Positions 51,356 through 60,213 of a stretch of 64,000 nt of DNA are shown one piece after another. The notes under the pieces were generated by a model that was not told the origin of the DNA, searched no databases, and was given only the letters and a program-made list of their open reading frames with translations. The translations under genes were made by a program, and so were the position numbers. The stretch is from positions 917,269 through 981,268 of the forward strand of contig NZ_JACHJQ010000001.1 of NCBI RefSeq assembly GCF_014203735.1, written 5' to 3'. Source of the stretch: Actinophytocola algeriensis. Its GTDB lineage: Bacteria; Actinomycetota; Actinomycetes; Mycobacteriales; Pseudonocardiaceae. How positions within the stretch are numbered: the stretch's first letter is position 1; the number at the start of each line of letters is the position of its first letter.

Positions 51356-53652
51356 CCACCCGTCGCTCGTTCCTGCAACTGACCGGTGCGCTGGGCCTCG
51401 GTGCGCTCGCGCTGCCGACGTTCACCGCCCACGCCGCTCCGGCGAGACCCACCGCGAACCCCCTGGCCGCCGACCCGACGACGCTCTGGTATCCCGCACC
51501 CGCCGACGAGGCGAAGATCATCGAACAGGGCCTGCCCGTCGGCAACGGCCGCCTCGGCGCGCTCGTCGGCGGTGACCCGGCCAGGGACTTCCTGTACCTG
51601 ACGGACGTCAGCCTGTGGACCGGCGGGCTGAACGACGCGCTCGACGGCGACGGCCAGTTCCCGTACGACGGCCGGTTCGGCACGTTCTCGTTGCTGGCCA
51701 AGCTGTACGTCGAGCTGCCGGGCCACACCGGTGTCACGGACTACCGCCGTGCGCTCGACCTGAGCAACGGCATCGTCACCGCGTCGTACACGCGGAACGG
51801 GCACCGCTACCGGCGTGAGGTCTACGCGAGCCACCCCGACGACGTGGTGATCGTCCGGCTCACCGGCCCGGACCTGACCGGCGCGATCACGTTGGCCGGT
51901 GCCCACGGCGAGCCGGTCGTCGGCGACGCACCGCACACGGCCGCCGTGTTCACCGGCTCGTTCCCGAACCGCCTGGCCTACAGCGGTGTCGTGACCGCCT
52001 ACAGCCCGGACGGTGCCGTCGCGGTCGAGGGGAACAAGCTCGCGTTCCGGGGCTGTTCTGACCTCGTCATCGTGTTCTCCGGCGGCACCAACTACGTGCC
52101 CGACGCGTCCGCGGGCTTCCTCGACCCCGCCGTCGAACCGGCCGCCGTCGCGCTGGCCAAGGCCGCCGTCCGCGACTCCGGTGACGCCCTGCTGCACACG
52201 CACGTCGCCGACCACCGGTCCCGCTACGACCGCCAGCAGGTCCACCTCGGACAGTCCACACCGGAACAGCGGGCCATGGACACGTGGTCCCGGCTGCGGG
52301 CCCGCGCCGCCACCGACACCCCCGACCCGGAGCTGGAGGCCGCGTACCTGCAGTTCGGCCGGTACCTCACGATCACCGGCTCCCGCGACAGCCTGCCGAT
52401 CAACCTGCAGGGCCTGTGGCTGGCGGACAACAACCCCGACTGGTACAGCGACTACCACACCGACATCAACGTCCAGATGAACTACTGGCTCGCCGACCGG
52501 GCCGCGCTGCCGGACAGCTTCGACGCGTTCGCCGACTACTGCGCGGCGCAGCTCCCGGCATGGACGAACCAGACGCAGGCGCTGTTCCAGGACCCGCGCA
52601 ACCGCTTCCGCAACACGAACGGCCGCGTCGCGGGCTGGACGATCGCGTTCTCCACCAACATCTACGGCGGCAACGGCTGGTGGTGGCACCCGGCGGGCGG
52701 CGCGTGGCTGTGCCAGTCGCTGTGGCAGCACTACGAGTACACGATGGACCGCGCGTGCCTGGCGAAGATCTACCCGCTGCTGAAGGGGGCGTGCGAGTTC
52801 TGGGAGGCGCGGCTCGTCGACACCCCGGACGGGCTCGTCGACGACCACGACTGGTCACCGGAGCACGGGCCGCAGGACGCGCGCGGCATCAGCTACGCGC
52901 AGGAGATCGTGCACGACCTGTTCGGCCACTACCGCATCGCCACCGACACGCTGCGCCGCGACCAGTCCTACGGCCGCCGGATCTCCGCGCTGCGGGAGCG
53001 GCTGTACCTGCCGGCGGTCAGCCAGAAGACCGGGATGCTGCAGGAGTGGATGTCGCAGGACGACCTGGGGGAGACCACCCACCGGCACCTGTCGCCGCTC
53101 GTCGGGTTCTTCCCCGGCGACCGCATCACGCACGACGAGTCACCGGCCGAGCTGCTCGACGGGGTCCGGCAGCTGCTGATCACCCGCGGCATGGAGAGCT
53201 TCGGCTGGGGTTGTGCGTGGCGGTCGGCGTGCTGGGCGCGGCTGTGCGACGCGGACCGCGCCTACCGGTTGCTGCTGACGGTCATGCGCCCGTCGGTCGA
53301 CTTCGCGAACGGCACCGCGCCGAACCTGTTCGACATGTACAGCTTCGGCGACCGCGCCATCTTCCAGATCGACGCGAACCTCGGCGCGCCGACGGCGATG
53401 CTGGAGATGCTGCTGTACTCGCGGCCGGGTGTGATCGACCTGCTGCCCGCGCTGCCGTCGGCGTGGCCGTCCGGCCGCGTGACCGGCATCGGTGCCTGCG
53501 GCGGGTTCACGGTCGACCTGACGTGGCGGGACGGCCGGGTGACGACGGCGGTGGTGCGCAGCGTCGGCGGCACGGAGACGGAGGTGCGGGCGGGTGAGTG
53601 GTCCCGCACGATCCGGTTGCGGCGCGGTCAGTCGGTGACGTTGCGGCCCTGA
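51352..53652 (+). CDS. Secreted GH95 glycoside hydrolase (alpha-L-fucosidase or alpha-L-galactosidase)
   Basis: A 766-residue precursor with a Tat signal (TTRRSFLQLTGALGLGALAL). GH95 features: PVGNGRLGALVGGDPARDFL, LPINLQGLWLADNNPDWYSD, YHTDINVQMNYWLADRAALP, WSPEHGP, IFQIDANLGAPTAMLEMLL. These carry the catalytic Asn/Asp/Glu of the (alpha/alpha)6 barrel. The family removes alpha-1,2-L-fucose or, in some members, alpha-L-galactose from plant polysaccharides. Last gene of the galactoside group, coupled to the DUF4380 gene. The 3' end overlaps the convergent membrane-protein gene by 25 bp. Confidence 0.9.
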   Translation: MTTRRSFLQLTGALGLGALALPTFTAHAAPARPTANPLAADPTTLWYPAPADEAKIIEQGLPVGNGRLGALVGGDPARDFLYLTDVSLWTGGLNDALDGDGQFPYDGRFGTFSLLAKLYVELPGHTGVTDYRRALDLSNGIVTASYTRNGHRYRREVYASHPDDVVIVRLTGPDLTGAITLAGAHGEPVVGDAPHTAAVFTGSFPNRLAYSGVVTAYSPDGAVAVEGNKLAFRGCSDLVIVFSGGTNYVPDASAGFLDPAVEPAAVALAKAAVRDSGDALLHTHVADHRSRYDRQQVHLGQSTPEQRAMDTWSRLRARAATDTPDPELEAAYLQFGRYLTITGSRDSLPINLQGLWLADNNPDWYSDYHTDINVQMNYWLADRAALPDSFDAFADYCAAQLPAWTNQTQALFQDPRNRFRNTNGRVAGWTIAFSTNIYGGNGWWWHPAGGAWLCQSLWQHYEYTMDRACLAKIYPLLKGACEFWEARLVDTPDGLVDDHDWSPEHGPQDARGISYAQEIVHDLFGHYRIATDTLRRDQSYGRRISALRERLYLPAVSQKTGMLQEWMSQDDLGETTHRHLSPLVGFFPGDRITHDESPAELLDGVRQLLITRGMESFGWGCAWRSACWARLCDADRAYRLLLTVMRPSVDFANGTAPNLFDMYSFGDRAIFQIDANLGAPTAMLEMLLYSRPGVIDLLPALPSAWPSGRVTGIGACGGFTVDLTWRDGRVTTAVVRSVGGTETEVRAGEWSRTIRLRRGQSVTLRP

Positions 53653-54089
53653 AGTCGGCCGGAAGCTGCCATGCCCACCGGGGTCGCCGGCCCGTGCCAC
53701 TGCCCCGGTGGGGTGCGCACGTCGCTGAGCCAGGCGCGCACCTCGGGCTGGTAGAGCATGACGATCACGGCGAACCCGAGCGCGAGGTTGGTGATCCCGG
53801 CCGCCGACCCGGTCAGCAACGACATCAGCCCACCGGCCATCGACAGCCCTTCGACGACGATGACCGGGTAACGCGCCCAGGGGGTGCGCAGCACCAGGAA
53901 CAGCGCACTCACGGCGAGCACGATGGACGCGAGCAGCGCGAAGCACACGACGGCGTACAGCAGCCCGGCTTCGGGTTGCCCGCCGAGCGCGTACAGCAGC
54001 ACGGCGCCGCCGAACACGTTGAGGATGATCTGCACGAACAGGATCGCGAGGACCAGCCACAGGTAGTTCGGCAGGACGCGTCTCACCAT
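53628..54089 (-). CDS. Four-helix membrane protein of unknown function
   Basis: A 153-residue protein with four hydrophobic segments (LPNYLWLVLAILFVQIILNVF, LLYAVVCFALLASIVLAVSAL, RYPVIVVEGLSMAGGLMSLL, ITNLALGFAVIVMLY) and a polar C-terminal tail (QPEVRAWLSDVRTPPGQWHG). No known motif was recognised. ATG 54089 (MVRRVLPNY) is the likely start. It lies between convergent GH95 and the oxidase-like gene and looks like a housekeeping membrane protein with no clear partner. Confidence 0.68.
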   Translation of the reverse strand: MVRRVLPNYLWLVLAILFVQIILNVFGGAVLLYALGGQPEAGLLYAVVCFALLASIVLAVSALFLVLRTPWARYPVIVVEGLSMAGGLMSLLTGSAAGITNLALGFAVIVMLYQPEVRAWLSDVRTPPGQWHGPATPVGMAASGRLQGRNVTD

Positions 54090-54163
54090 GGTTCGCACGC
54101 TGCCAGGCGCGGCGGCACCGGCACAAGTGCGGTCCATGCCGGTGAGCGCCGGCCGCGCGACGG

Positions 54164-54745
54164 TTACGACGTCCGGGCGGGCAGTGGCACCGGCAGGCCG
54201 GGCAGCCCGTCGATGCTGGCCACGTTGGTGGGCTTGCCCGCGCAGTAGGCGGCGAACTCGTCCTCGGACTTGCGGCCGAAGTGCTGCGCGTGCTGGGTCC
54301 GCTCCTCGCGGTAGTCCATGAACGGCACCGCGAACCCGCAGCTGTCGCTCACCATGACGGCCTCGATGAGGATGATCGCCCGCGCGCCGGGCCCGTCCGC
54401 CCCGGCGAAGTGCGGGATCAGCTCGTCCCAGCGCGGGTCGTCCCGGAAGATCGGCGTCCCGCGCCCGTGCACCCTGAGCACCTTCGGCGGCCCGGTGAAG
54501 GCACACCACATCAGCGTGACGCGCCCGTTCTCCCGCAGGTGCGCGATGGTCTCGGCGTGGCTGCCGCCGAAGTCGAGGTAGGCGAGCGTGTGCTCGTCCA
54601 GCACGACGAGCGTCCCGTCCCTGCCCTTGGGCGACAGGTTGACATGCCCGTCCTCCGACAACGGCGCGGACGCGACGAAGAAGACCTTCTGTTCTTCGAT
54701 GAACGTCCGCAGCCGTGGTGTGATCCCCTCGTAAACCTTCCCCAT
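54164..54745 (-). CDS. Pyridoxamine 5'-phosphate oxidase-like FMN-binding protein
   Basis: A 193-residue split-barrel protein. Features: EEQKVFFVASAPLSEDGHVNLSPKG, LAYLDFGGSHAETIAHLREN, GRVTLMWCAFTGPPKVLRVHG, and CGFAVPFMDYREERTQHAQH near the end. This is the pattern of actinobacterial PNPOx-like proteins that bind FMN or F420. A role in detoxification or as a reductase is possible; pyridoxamine oxidation is not supported. ATG 54745 has a TAGGTT element about 8 bp upstream. Confidence 0.82.
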   Translation of the reverse strand: MGKVYEGITPRLRTFIEEQKVFFVASAPLSEDGHVNLSPKGRDGTLVVLDEHTLAYLDFGGSHAETIAHLRENGRVTLMWCAFTGPPKVLRVHGRGTPIFRDDPRWDELIPHFAGADGPGARAIILIEAVMVSDSCGFAVPFMDYREERTQHAQHFGRKSEDEFAAYCAGKPTNVASIDGLPGLPVPLPARTS

Positions 54746-54853
54746 GCCCGCCAACCTACCTGGCGGGGAAGGGTGGGGTCGTGCCCGATGACCTCGGCTG
54801 ACGTCTCTCGGGTGGCGGGGGCATTGCCAGGTCGACGGGATGGCAGCCGGTGT

Positions 54854-54902
54854 CCTGAAAGACGCTTTCGGGGCGTGGAGTGTCCCGAAAGCGTCTTTCA
54901 GG
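54854..54902. repeat. Dispersed hairpin repeat, copy 3 (before tex 3' end)
   Basis: CCTGAAAGACGCTTTCGGG and the matching CCCGAAAGCGTCTTTCAGG flank a short loop. It lies upstream of the oxidase-like gene, 37 bp beyond the tex stop, and should terminate tex. Confidence 0.88.
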
Positions 54903-54938
54903 GCGTTGCCCGTTCGGTTCCCGGCAGCACCTCGAAGG

Positions 54939-57326
54939 TCACTTGGGTCGGTACCCGGCTCGCCGCAGGGCATCCGCCATCGCGCCACCGGCGCCCGACT
55001 GCTGCTGCCCCCGTCGCTGCTGGCCACCACCGCCACGTGACTGGCCGCCACCCGACTGGCCACCGCGCTGCTGGCCGCCGCGCGGCTGACCGCCACGGGC
55101 CTCACGCGGCTGCCGAGGTCCGGCGGGCTCCTCCTCCAGCCGCAACGTCAGTGAGATCCGCTTCCGGGGAATGTCCACCTCGAGCACCTTCGCTCGCACG
55201 ATGTCCCCGGACTTGACCACCTCACGCGGGTCCTTCACGAAGTTCCGCGACAGCTGCGACACGTGTGCGAGCCCGTCGCAGTGCACGCCGATGTCGATGA
55301 ACGCGCCGAACGCGGCCACGTTCGTGACGACACCCTCCAGCACCATCCCCACCTTCAGGTCGTTCAGCGTGTGGACGGCGTCGTTGAACGTCGCCGTCTT
55401 GAACGCCGGGCGGGGGTCGCGGCCCGGCTTGTCCAGCTCCGCCAGGATGTCCGTCACCGTCGGCAGGCCGAACTTCTCGTCCACGTAGTCGGCTGGGCGC
55501 AGCGACTTCAGCGTCTTGGAGTTGCCGATCAGCGATGCCAGTTCCACGCCCGTCGACGACACGATCCGGCGCACCACCGGGTACGCCTCCGGGTGCACGC
55601 TCGACGAGTCGAGGGGGTCCTCGCCGTCGCGGATGCGCAGGAAGCCCGCGCACTGCTCGAACGCCTTCGGGCCCAGCTTCGGCACCGTCCTCAGCGACGT
55701 GCGGGAGCGGAACGGGCCGTTCGCGTCGCGGTGGGCGACGATGCTCGCCGCCAGCGAGCCGCCGATGCCCGACACCCTGGTCAGCAGCGGGATCGAGGCC
55801 GTGTTCAGGTCGACGCCAACGCCGTTCACACAGTCCTCGACGACCGCGTCGAGCGAACGGGACAGCTTGGTTTCCGAGATGTCGTGCTGGTACTGGCCGA
55901 CGCCGATGGACTTGGGGTCGATCTTCACCAGCTCGGCCAGCGGGTCCTGCAGGCGCCGGGCGATCGACACCGCGCCGCGCAGGGACACGTCCATCGACGG
56001 CAGTTCCTGCGACGCGTACGCCGACGCCGAGTACACCGAGGCGCCTGCCTCGGACACCATCACCTTCGTGAGCTTGAGTTCCGGGCTCTTCGCCAGCAGT
56101 TCCGCCGCCAGCTTGTCCGTCTCGCGGGACGCGGTGCCGTTGCCGATCGCGATCAGCTCGACGTTGTGCGCGCGGGCGAGCGCGTGCAGCTTCACCAGCG
56201 ACTCGTCCCAGCGCTTCGCGGGCGCGTGCGGGTAGATGGTGTCGGTCGCGACCACCTTGCCGGTCGCGTCGACCACCGCGACCTTCACACCGGTGCGCAG
56301 GCCAGGGTCCAGGCCCATGGTCGTGCGGGTGCCCGCGGGGGCGGCCAGCAGCAGGTCGCGCAGGTTGGCGGCGAACACGCGCACCGCCTCGTCCTCGGCC
56401 GCCTGCCGGAGCCGGGCCCGCAGGTCCACGCCCAGGTGCACGATGATGCGGGTGCGCCAGGCCCAGCGCACGGTGTCGGTGAGGAACTTGTCCGCCGGTC
56501 GGCCCTGGTCGTCGATGCCGAACCGGGCCGCGATCCGCGCCTCGTACTCGGACGGGCCAGGCGGCTGCTCTTCGTCCCGGTGCGGGTCGAGCACCAGCTC
56601 CAGCATCTCCTCCTTCTCACCGCGGAACATCGCGAGGATGCGGTGTGAGGGGAGCTTGGTGAACGGCTCGGAGAAGTCGAAGTAGTCGGCGAACTTGGCG
56701 CCCTCGGTCTCCTTGCCTGCCCGGACCTTGGCGACGAGACGCCCCGTGTCCCACATGCGCTCGCGCAGGCCGCCGATCAGGTCGGCGTCCTCGCTGAACC
56801 GCTCGACGAGGATGTCGCGCGCGCCCGACAGCGCGGCCTGCGCGTCCGCGACGCCCTTGTCGGCGTCGACGAACACGGCCGCGGCGGCCTGCGGGTCGGT
56901 GTTCGGGTCGCTGAGCAGGCCCTCGGCGAGTGGTTCGAGACCTGCCTCGCGCGCGATCTGTGCCTTGGTGCGGCGCTTGGGTTTGTAGGGGAGGTAGATG
57001 TCCTCCAGGCGCGCCTTGGAGTCGGCGGCCATGATCTGCCCGGCGAGCTCGTCGGTCAGCTTGCCCTGCGTCCTGATCGAGTCGAGGACGGCGGCGCGGC
57101 GCTCCTCCAGCTCACGCAGGTAGCGCAACCGTTCTTCGAGGGTGCGGAGCTGCGCGTCGTCCAGTGCGCCGGTGACTTCCTTGCGGTACCGGGCGATGAA
57201 CGGGACGGTCGAGCCGCCGTCGAGCAGCTCCACGGCCGAGCGCACCTGGCGCTCGGCGACGCCGATTTCCTCGGCGATGCGCAGGAAGACGGAGGGGGGA
57301 GTGGCCGTGGCTGTCACGGCGAGCAT
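54939..57326 (-). CDS. tex: Tex-family RNA-binding protein (S1 domain)
   Basis: A 795-residue protein: N-terminal helix-turn-helix-like domain, YqgF/RNase H-like domain ([20 protein letters not shown]), helix-hairpin-helix region ([16 protein letters not shown]) and a C-terminal S1 domain ([35 protein letters not shown]). After the S1 domain is a Gly/Arg/Gln-rich tail with RGG-like repeats. Tex binds nucleic acids and affects transcription and toxin expression in other bacteria. ATG 57326 is preferred; GTG 57317 is possible. Confidence 0.92.
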   Translation of the reverse strand: MLAVTATATPPSVFLRIAEEIGVAERQVRSAVELLDGGSTVPFIARYRKEVTGALDDAQLRTLEERLRYLRELEERRAAVLDSIRTQGKLTDELAGQIMAADSKARLEDIYLPYKPKRRTKAQIAREAGLEPLAEGLLSDPNTDPQAAAAVFVDADKGVADAQAALSGARDILVERFSEDADLIGGLRERMWDTGRLVAKVRAGKETEGAKFADYFDFSEPFTKLPSHRILAMFRGEKEEMLELVLDPHRDEEQPPGPSEYEARIAARFGIDDQGRPADKFLTDTVRWAWRTRIIVHLGVDLRARLRQAAEDEAVRVFAANLRDLLLAAPAGTRTTMGLDPGLRTGVKVAVVDATGKVVATDTIYPHAPAKRWDESLVKLHALARAHNVELIAIGNGTASRETDKLAAELLAKSPELKLTKVMVSEAGASVYSASAYASQELPSMDVSLRGAVSIARRLQDPLAELVKIDPKSIGVGQYQHDISETKLSRSLDAVVEDCVNGVGVDLNTASIPLLTRVSGIGGSLAASIVAHRDANGPFRSRTSLRTVPKLGPKAFEQCAGFLRIRDGEDPLDSSSVHPEAYPVVRRIVSSTGVELASLIGNSKTLKSLRPADYVDEKFGLPTVTDILAELDKPGRDPRPAFKTATFNDAVHTLNDLKVGMVLEGVVTNVAAFGAFIDIGVHCDGLAHVSQLSRNFVKDPREVVKSGDIVRAKVLEVDIPRKRISLTLRLEEEPAGPRQPREARGGQPRGGQQRGGQSGGGQSRGGGGQQRRGQQQSGAGGAMADALRRAGYRPK

Positions 57327-57459
57327 TCTGCCCGGCACCCCCGACAAGACCGATGGACGGGGGTTGCTTCGGTCCGTACACGACCGGTTGCTGGTTGCTA
57401 TGCGTAGCAGGCGATCGCCGGAGTTACGCCAAAAGCGGAGTGAGACGCCAGGCACAGTC

Positions 57460-57503
57460 ACTTGCAGTTAGTTGCGTCGGTGCGATCATTGTACCGTGCA
57501 AGT
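57460..57503. promoter_or_regulatory. Inverted repeat around the marR start (possible MarR operator)
   Basis: ACTTGCA (57460-57466) and TGCAAGT (57497-57503) are perfect complements 37 bp apart centre to centre; the second half overlaps the GTG of marR. This position is suited for self-repression by a dimeric regulator. Confidence 0.5.
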
Positions 57504-57969
57504 AACGCCGCTCTCCTCCGTCGAGTCTGTCACCGATCAGGTGATGGATTGTCTCGCGCGGCTCAAGAAGAGCGGTGAGGCGCACATATTGGGTGTCGCC
57601 AAAGGACTCGATCTGTCATTCTCCCAAATGCGTGCACTGTTCGTGCTCTCCGACAGCCAGGGGGAACTGGCTGTTCACGAGCTGGCCGGACTGCTCGGGC
57701 TGTCGATGGCGACCGCCGGGCGAGCTGTCCAGGCACTGGCCAGAGCCGAGATGGTCACGCGCAGGGAGGACGACCACGACCGCAGGGTCAAGCGCGTCCG
57801 CCTGTCCGAGCACGGCCGGCGCTTCGTCGGCGGTCTCCTCCAGGCGCACCGCGAGGCCGTGCGTGAGTGTCTCGAGTCGCTGAGCGACCACGAGCGGGAG
57901 CAGCTTTCACGGGCATTGGCGCCACTTCTCGCTCGGGGGGACCTGCCCACCACCACTTCTGGCTGCTAG
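57496..57969 (+). CDS. MarR family transcriptional regulator
   Basis: A 157-residue winged-helix regulator: helix bundle at the N-terminus (VTDQVMDCLARLKK), DNA-binding wHTH (LAVHELAGLLGLSMATAGRA, VQALARAEMVTRREDDHDRR), and C-terminal dimerisation helices. The wing DDHDRRVKRVRLSEHG is typical of MarR. GTG 57496 is chosen because upstream residues do not fit. It is 12 bp upstream of an efflux gene and probably represses it; inducers are likely lipophilic drugs or phenols. Confidence 0.92.
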   Translation: MQVTPLSSVESVTDQVMDCLARLKKSGEAHILGVAKGLDLSFSQMRALFVLSDSQGELAVHELAGLLGLSMATAGRAVQALARAEMVTRREDDHDRRVKRVRLSEHGRRFVGGLLQAHREAVRECLESLSDHEREQLSRALAPLLARGDLPTTTSGC

Positions 57970-57981
57970 AGGGGATTTCTT

Positions 57982-59580
57982 GTGACTGAGGTGCTCCCGC
58001 CGACGCCGTCGGCGGCAGGCGGTGCGGGCTCGGACAAGCTCGACCGCAGAATCCTCGCCATCGGGTCGGTCGTCGTCCTCGGCGCGATCATGGCGATGCT
58101 CGACATCACCGTGGTCAACGTCGCGATCGACCACCTGATCGGCGAGTTCAACACCACGCTGAACACCATCCAGTGGGTGGCCACGGGCTACACGCTGGCA
58201 CTCGCGACCGTCATCCCGCTGAGCGGGTGGGCCGCCGACCGGTTCGGTACCAAGCGGATCTACCTGATCGCCGTCTTCCTGTTCATGGTGGGCTCCGCGC
58301 TCGCCGGCATGGCGTGGTCGGTCGAGTCGCTGATCCTGTTCCGTGTGCTGCAGGGTCTCGGCGGCGGCATGCTGATGCCGCTCGGCATGACGATCCTGAC
58401 CAAGGCGGCGGGCCCGGACCGGATCGGCCGCGTGATGTCCGTGATCGGCGTGCCGATGCTGCTCGGCCCGATCGTCGGCCCGATCCTGGGCGGCTGGCTC
58501 GTCGACGACGTGTCGTGGCGCTGGATCTTCTTCATCAACGTGCCCGTCGGCATCGTGACGCTGCTGCTCGGCATGAAGATCCTGGAGAAGGACGAGCCGC
58601 GGCCGGCGGAGAAGCTCGACGTGCTCGGCCTGCTCCTGCTGTCGCCGGGTCTCGCCGCGCTGATCTACGGCCTCGCGCAGGTCCCGGCGCACGAGGGCGT
58701 CGGCCACCCCGAGGTGTACCTGCCCGCGGGCGTCGGCGCGGTGCTGGTGGCGACGTTCATCTGGCACGCGTCGCGCACCGAGGGCGCGCTGATCGACCTG
58801 AAGCTGTTCCGCGACCGGGGGTTCGGGATCGCGGCGGTGACGATGATCCTGTTCACGGTCGCGTTCTTCGGCGCGATGCTGCTGCTCCCGCTGTACTTCC
58901 AGCAGGTGCGTGGTGAGGGCGCGCTGGCGGCCGGTCTGCTGGTGGCCCCGCAGGGCATCGGTGCGATGCTGATGATGCCGATCGCGGGTCTGATCGTGGA
59001 CCGGATCGGCTCGGCACGCATCGCGCAGCTCGGCATCGTCGTGATCGTCGGCAGCATGGTGCTGTTCACCCAGCTGGAGGGCGACACCACCTACATGGCG
59101 ATCGGGGCCGCCCTGTTCGTGATGGGCATCGGCATGGGCATGACGATGATGCCGATCATGTCCGCGGCCTTGAAGACGCTGCGGCAGAAGGACGTGGCCC
59201 GCGCCTCGACGAGCCTGAACATCATCCAGCAGGTGGCCGCGTCGATCGGCACGGCGCTGCTGTCGGTGCTGCTGTTCAACGAGGTCAAGGAGAAGCTCGC
59301 GCCGCTGGCCGCGAACGCGCCGGCGGGCACGCCGGCACCGGACGTCGCGACCACGTCGATCGGCGACCTGCCGGAGCCGGTCCGCTCGCAGATCGCGGAC
59401 CTGATGTCGGAGGCGTACTCGTCCACGTTCCTGTGGGCGCTGGTACTCCTGGCCGTCGCGTTCGTGCCCGCGCTGTTCCTGCCGCGCGGCAAGACCGTCT
59501 CGCCGGCTCCCGAGCCGCCCGCCGACGTGCTCCCCGAGGGCGCCGAGGCACCGCCGGTCATCGACGAGCCAGCGCGCTAG
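57982..59580 (+). CDS. DHA2-family (EmrB/QacA type) drug efflux transporter
   Basis: A 532-residue major facilitator with about 14 transmembrane helices. Typical: MLDITVVNVAIDHLIGEF, ATGYTLALATVIPLSGWAAD followed by RFGTKRIYLI (motif A), motif C-like LLGPIVGPILGGWLVDD. It uses the proton gradient to expel hydrophobic compounds. GTG with AGAGGGG upstream. Directly downstream of the MarR gene, hence likely drug-induced. It ends before a perfect hairpin terminator. Confidence 0.93.
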   Translation: MTEVLPPTPSAAGGAGSDKLDRRILAIGSVVVLGAIMAMLDITVVNVAIDHLIGEFNTTLNTIQWVATGYTLALATVIPLSGWAADRFGTKRIYLIAVFLFMVGSALAGMAWSVESLILFRVLQGLGGGMLMPLGMTILTKAAGPDRIGRVMSVIGVPMLLGPIVGPILGGWLVDDVSWRWIFFINVPVGIVTLLLGMKILEKDEPRPAEKLDVLGLLLLSPGLAALIYGLAQVPAHEGVGHPEVYLPAGVGAVLVATFIWHASRTEGALIDLKLFRDRGFGIAAVTMILFTVAFFGAMLLLPLYFQQVRGEGALAAGLLVAPQGIGAMLMMPIAGLIVDRIGSARIAQLGIVVIVGSMVLFTQLEGDTTYMAIGAALFVMGIGMGMTMMPIMSAALKTLRQKDVARASTSLNIIQQVAASIGTALLSVLLFNEVKEKLAPLAANAPAGTPAPDVATTSIGDLPEPVRSQIADLMSEAYSSTFLWALVLLAVAFVPALFLPRGKTVSPAPEPPADVLPEGAEAPPVIDEPAR

Positions 59581-59593
59581 CCGTACCGCCATC

Positions 59594-59632
59594 GAAGGGC
59601 ACCTTCAGGACAAAGTCCCGAAGGTGCCCTTC
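59594..59632 (+). terminator. Perfect 13-bp hairpin terminator after the efflux gene
   Basis: GAAGGGCACCTTC (59594-59606) pairs with GAAGGTGCCCTTC (59620-59632) around a 13-nt loop that itself contains GGGAC-like bases. The sequence differs from the CTGAAAGACG family but has similar form. Confidence 0.8.
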
Positions 59633-59651
59633 ACGGCGTTCCCGGACCGTT

Positions 59652-59657
59652 TACTCT
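59652..59657 (+). promoter_or_regulatory. -10 element TACTCT of a probable leaderless promoter
   Basis: TACTCT lies six bases before the ATG at 59664, as at 6049. Confidence 0.45.
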
Positions 59658-59663
59658 CCCCGC

Positions 59664-60212
59664 ATGGACGACAAGACGGCCGATGTCACAGTGCTGCGGC
59701 GTGAGGTGCAGGCACTGCGGCACCGTATGCACCAGCTGGAGGTCGCCCTGTTCCGCGCGGTGGTGGCCGTCGGCGCGGCCGCGCTCGTGCTCGGCTACTT
59801 CCTGCCGTTCCTGTCCGCGACCGAGGAGGCGAGCAGCTCGGACGAGGACGAGACGATCGCGCTGATCCCCGCGATCGCCGGTCTCGCGGACGCCGGTGAC
59901 GGCCCGTTCAGCGGTGAGGCGGCCATGGCCGCTGTGGTCGTCGGCGCGTTCGTCCTGGTCATCCTGGTCGCGTTGATCGCGCTGGTGCAGCTGTTCCGCG
60001 ACCGGGTCAGCCCCCGCACGGTCCGGTTCACGCGGGTCTGCGGCATCGTCCTGCTCGTCGTGTGCGGGCTGGCGTGGCTGCTGGTGTTCGCCCTCGCCGG
60101 TCACTCCGAGGGCCGGTCGAGCGCGTTCTCCCCGGCCACCCTGTCGATCACGGTCGGTGGCGCCGCGACCCTCCTGGCCGCGGCACTCCACCCCGCCGAC
60201 TGGCGCGACTGA
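59664..60212 (+). CDS. Membrane protein of unknown function, 182 aa
   Basis: The N-terminal 35 residues can form a coiled coil (VTVLRREVQALRHRMHQLEV). Then come about four hydrophobic segments (RAVVAVGAAALVLGYFLPFL, MAAVVVGAFVLVILVALIAL, TRVCGIVLLVVCGLAWLLVF, LSITVGGAATLLAAAL) with an acidic loop (EEASSSDEDET) outside. No known domain was recognised. ATG after a TACTCT box. The stop is one base from the end of the convergent gene. Confidence 0.68.
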   Translation: MDDKTADVTVLRREVQALRHRMHQLEVALFRAVVAVGAAALVLGYFLPFLSATEEASSSDEDETIALIPAIAGLADAGDGPFSGEAAMAAVVVGAFVLVILVALIALVQLFRDRVSPRTVRFTRVCGIVLLVVCGLAWLLVFALAGHSEGRSSAFSPATLSITVGGAATLLAAALHPADWRD

Positions 60213-60213
60213 C

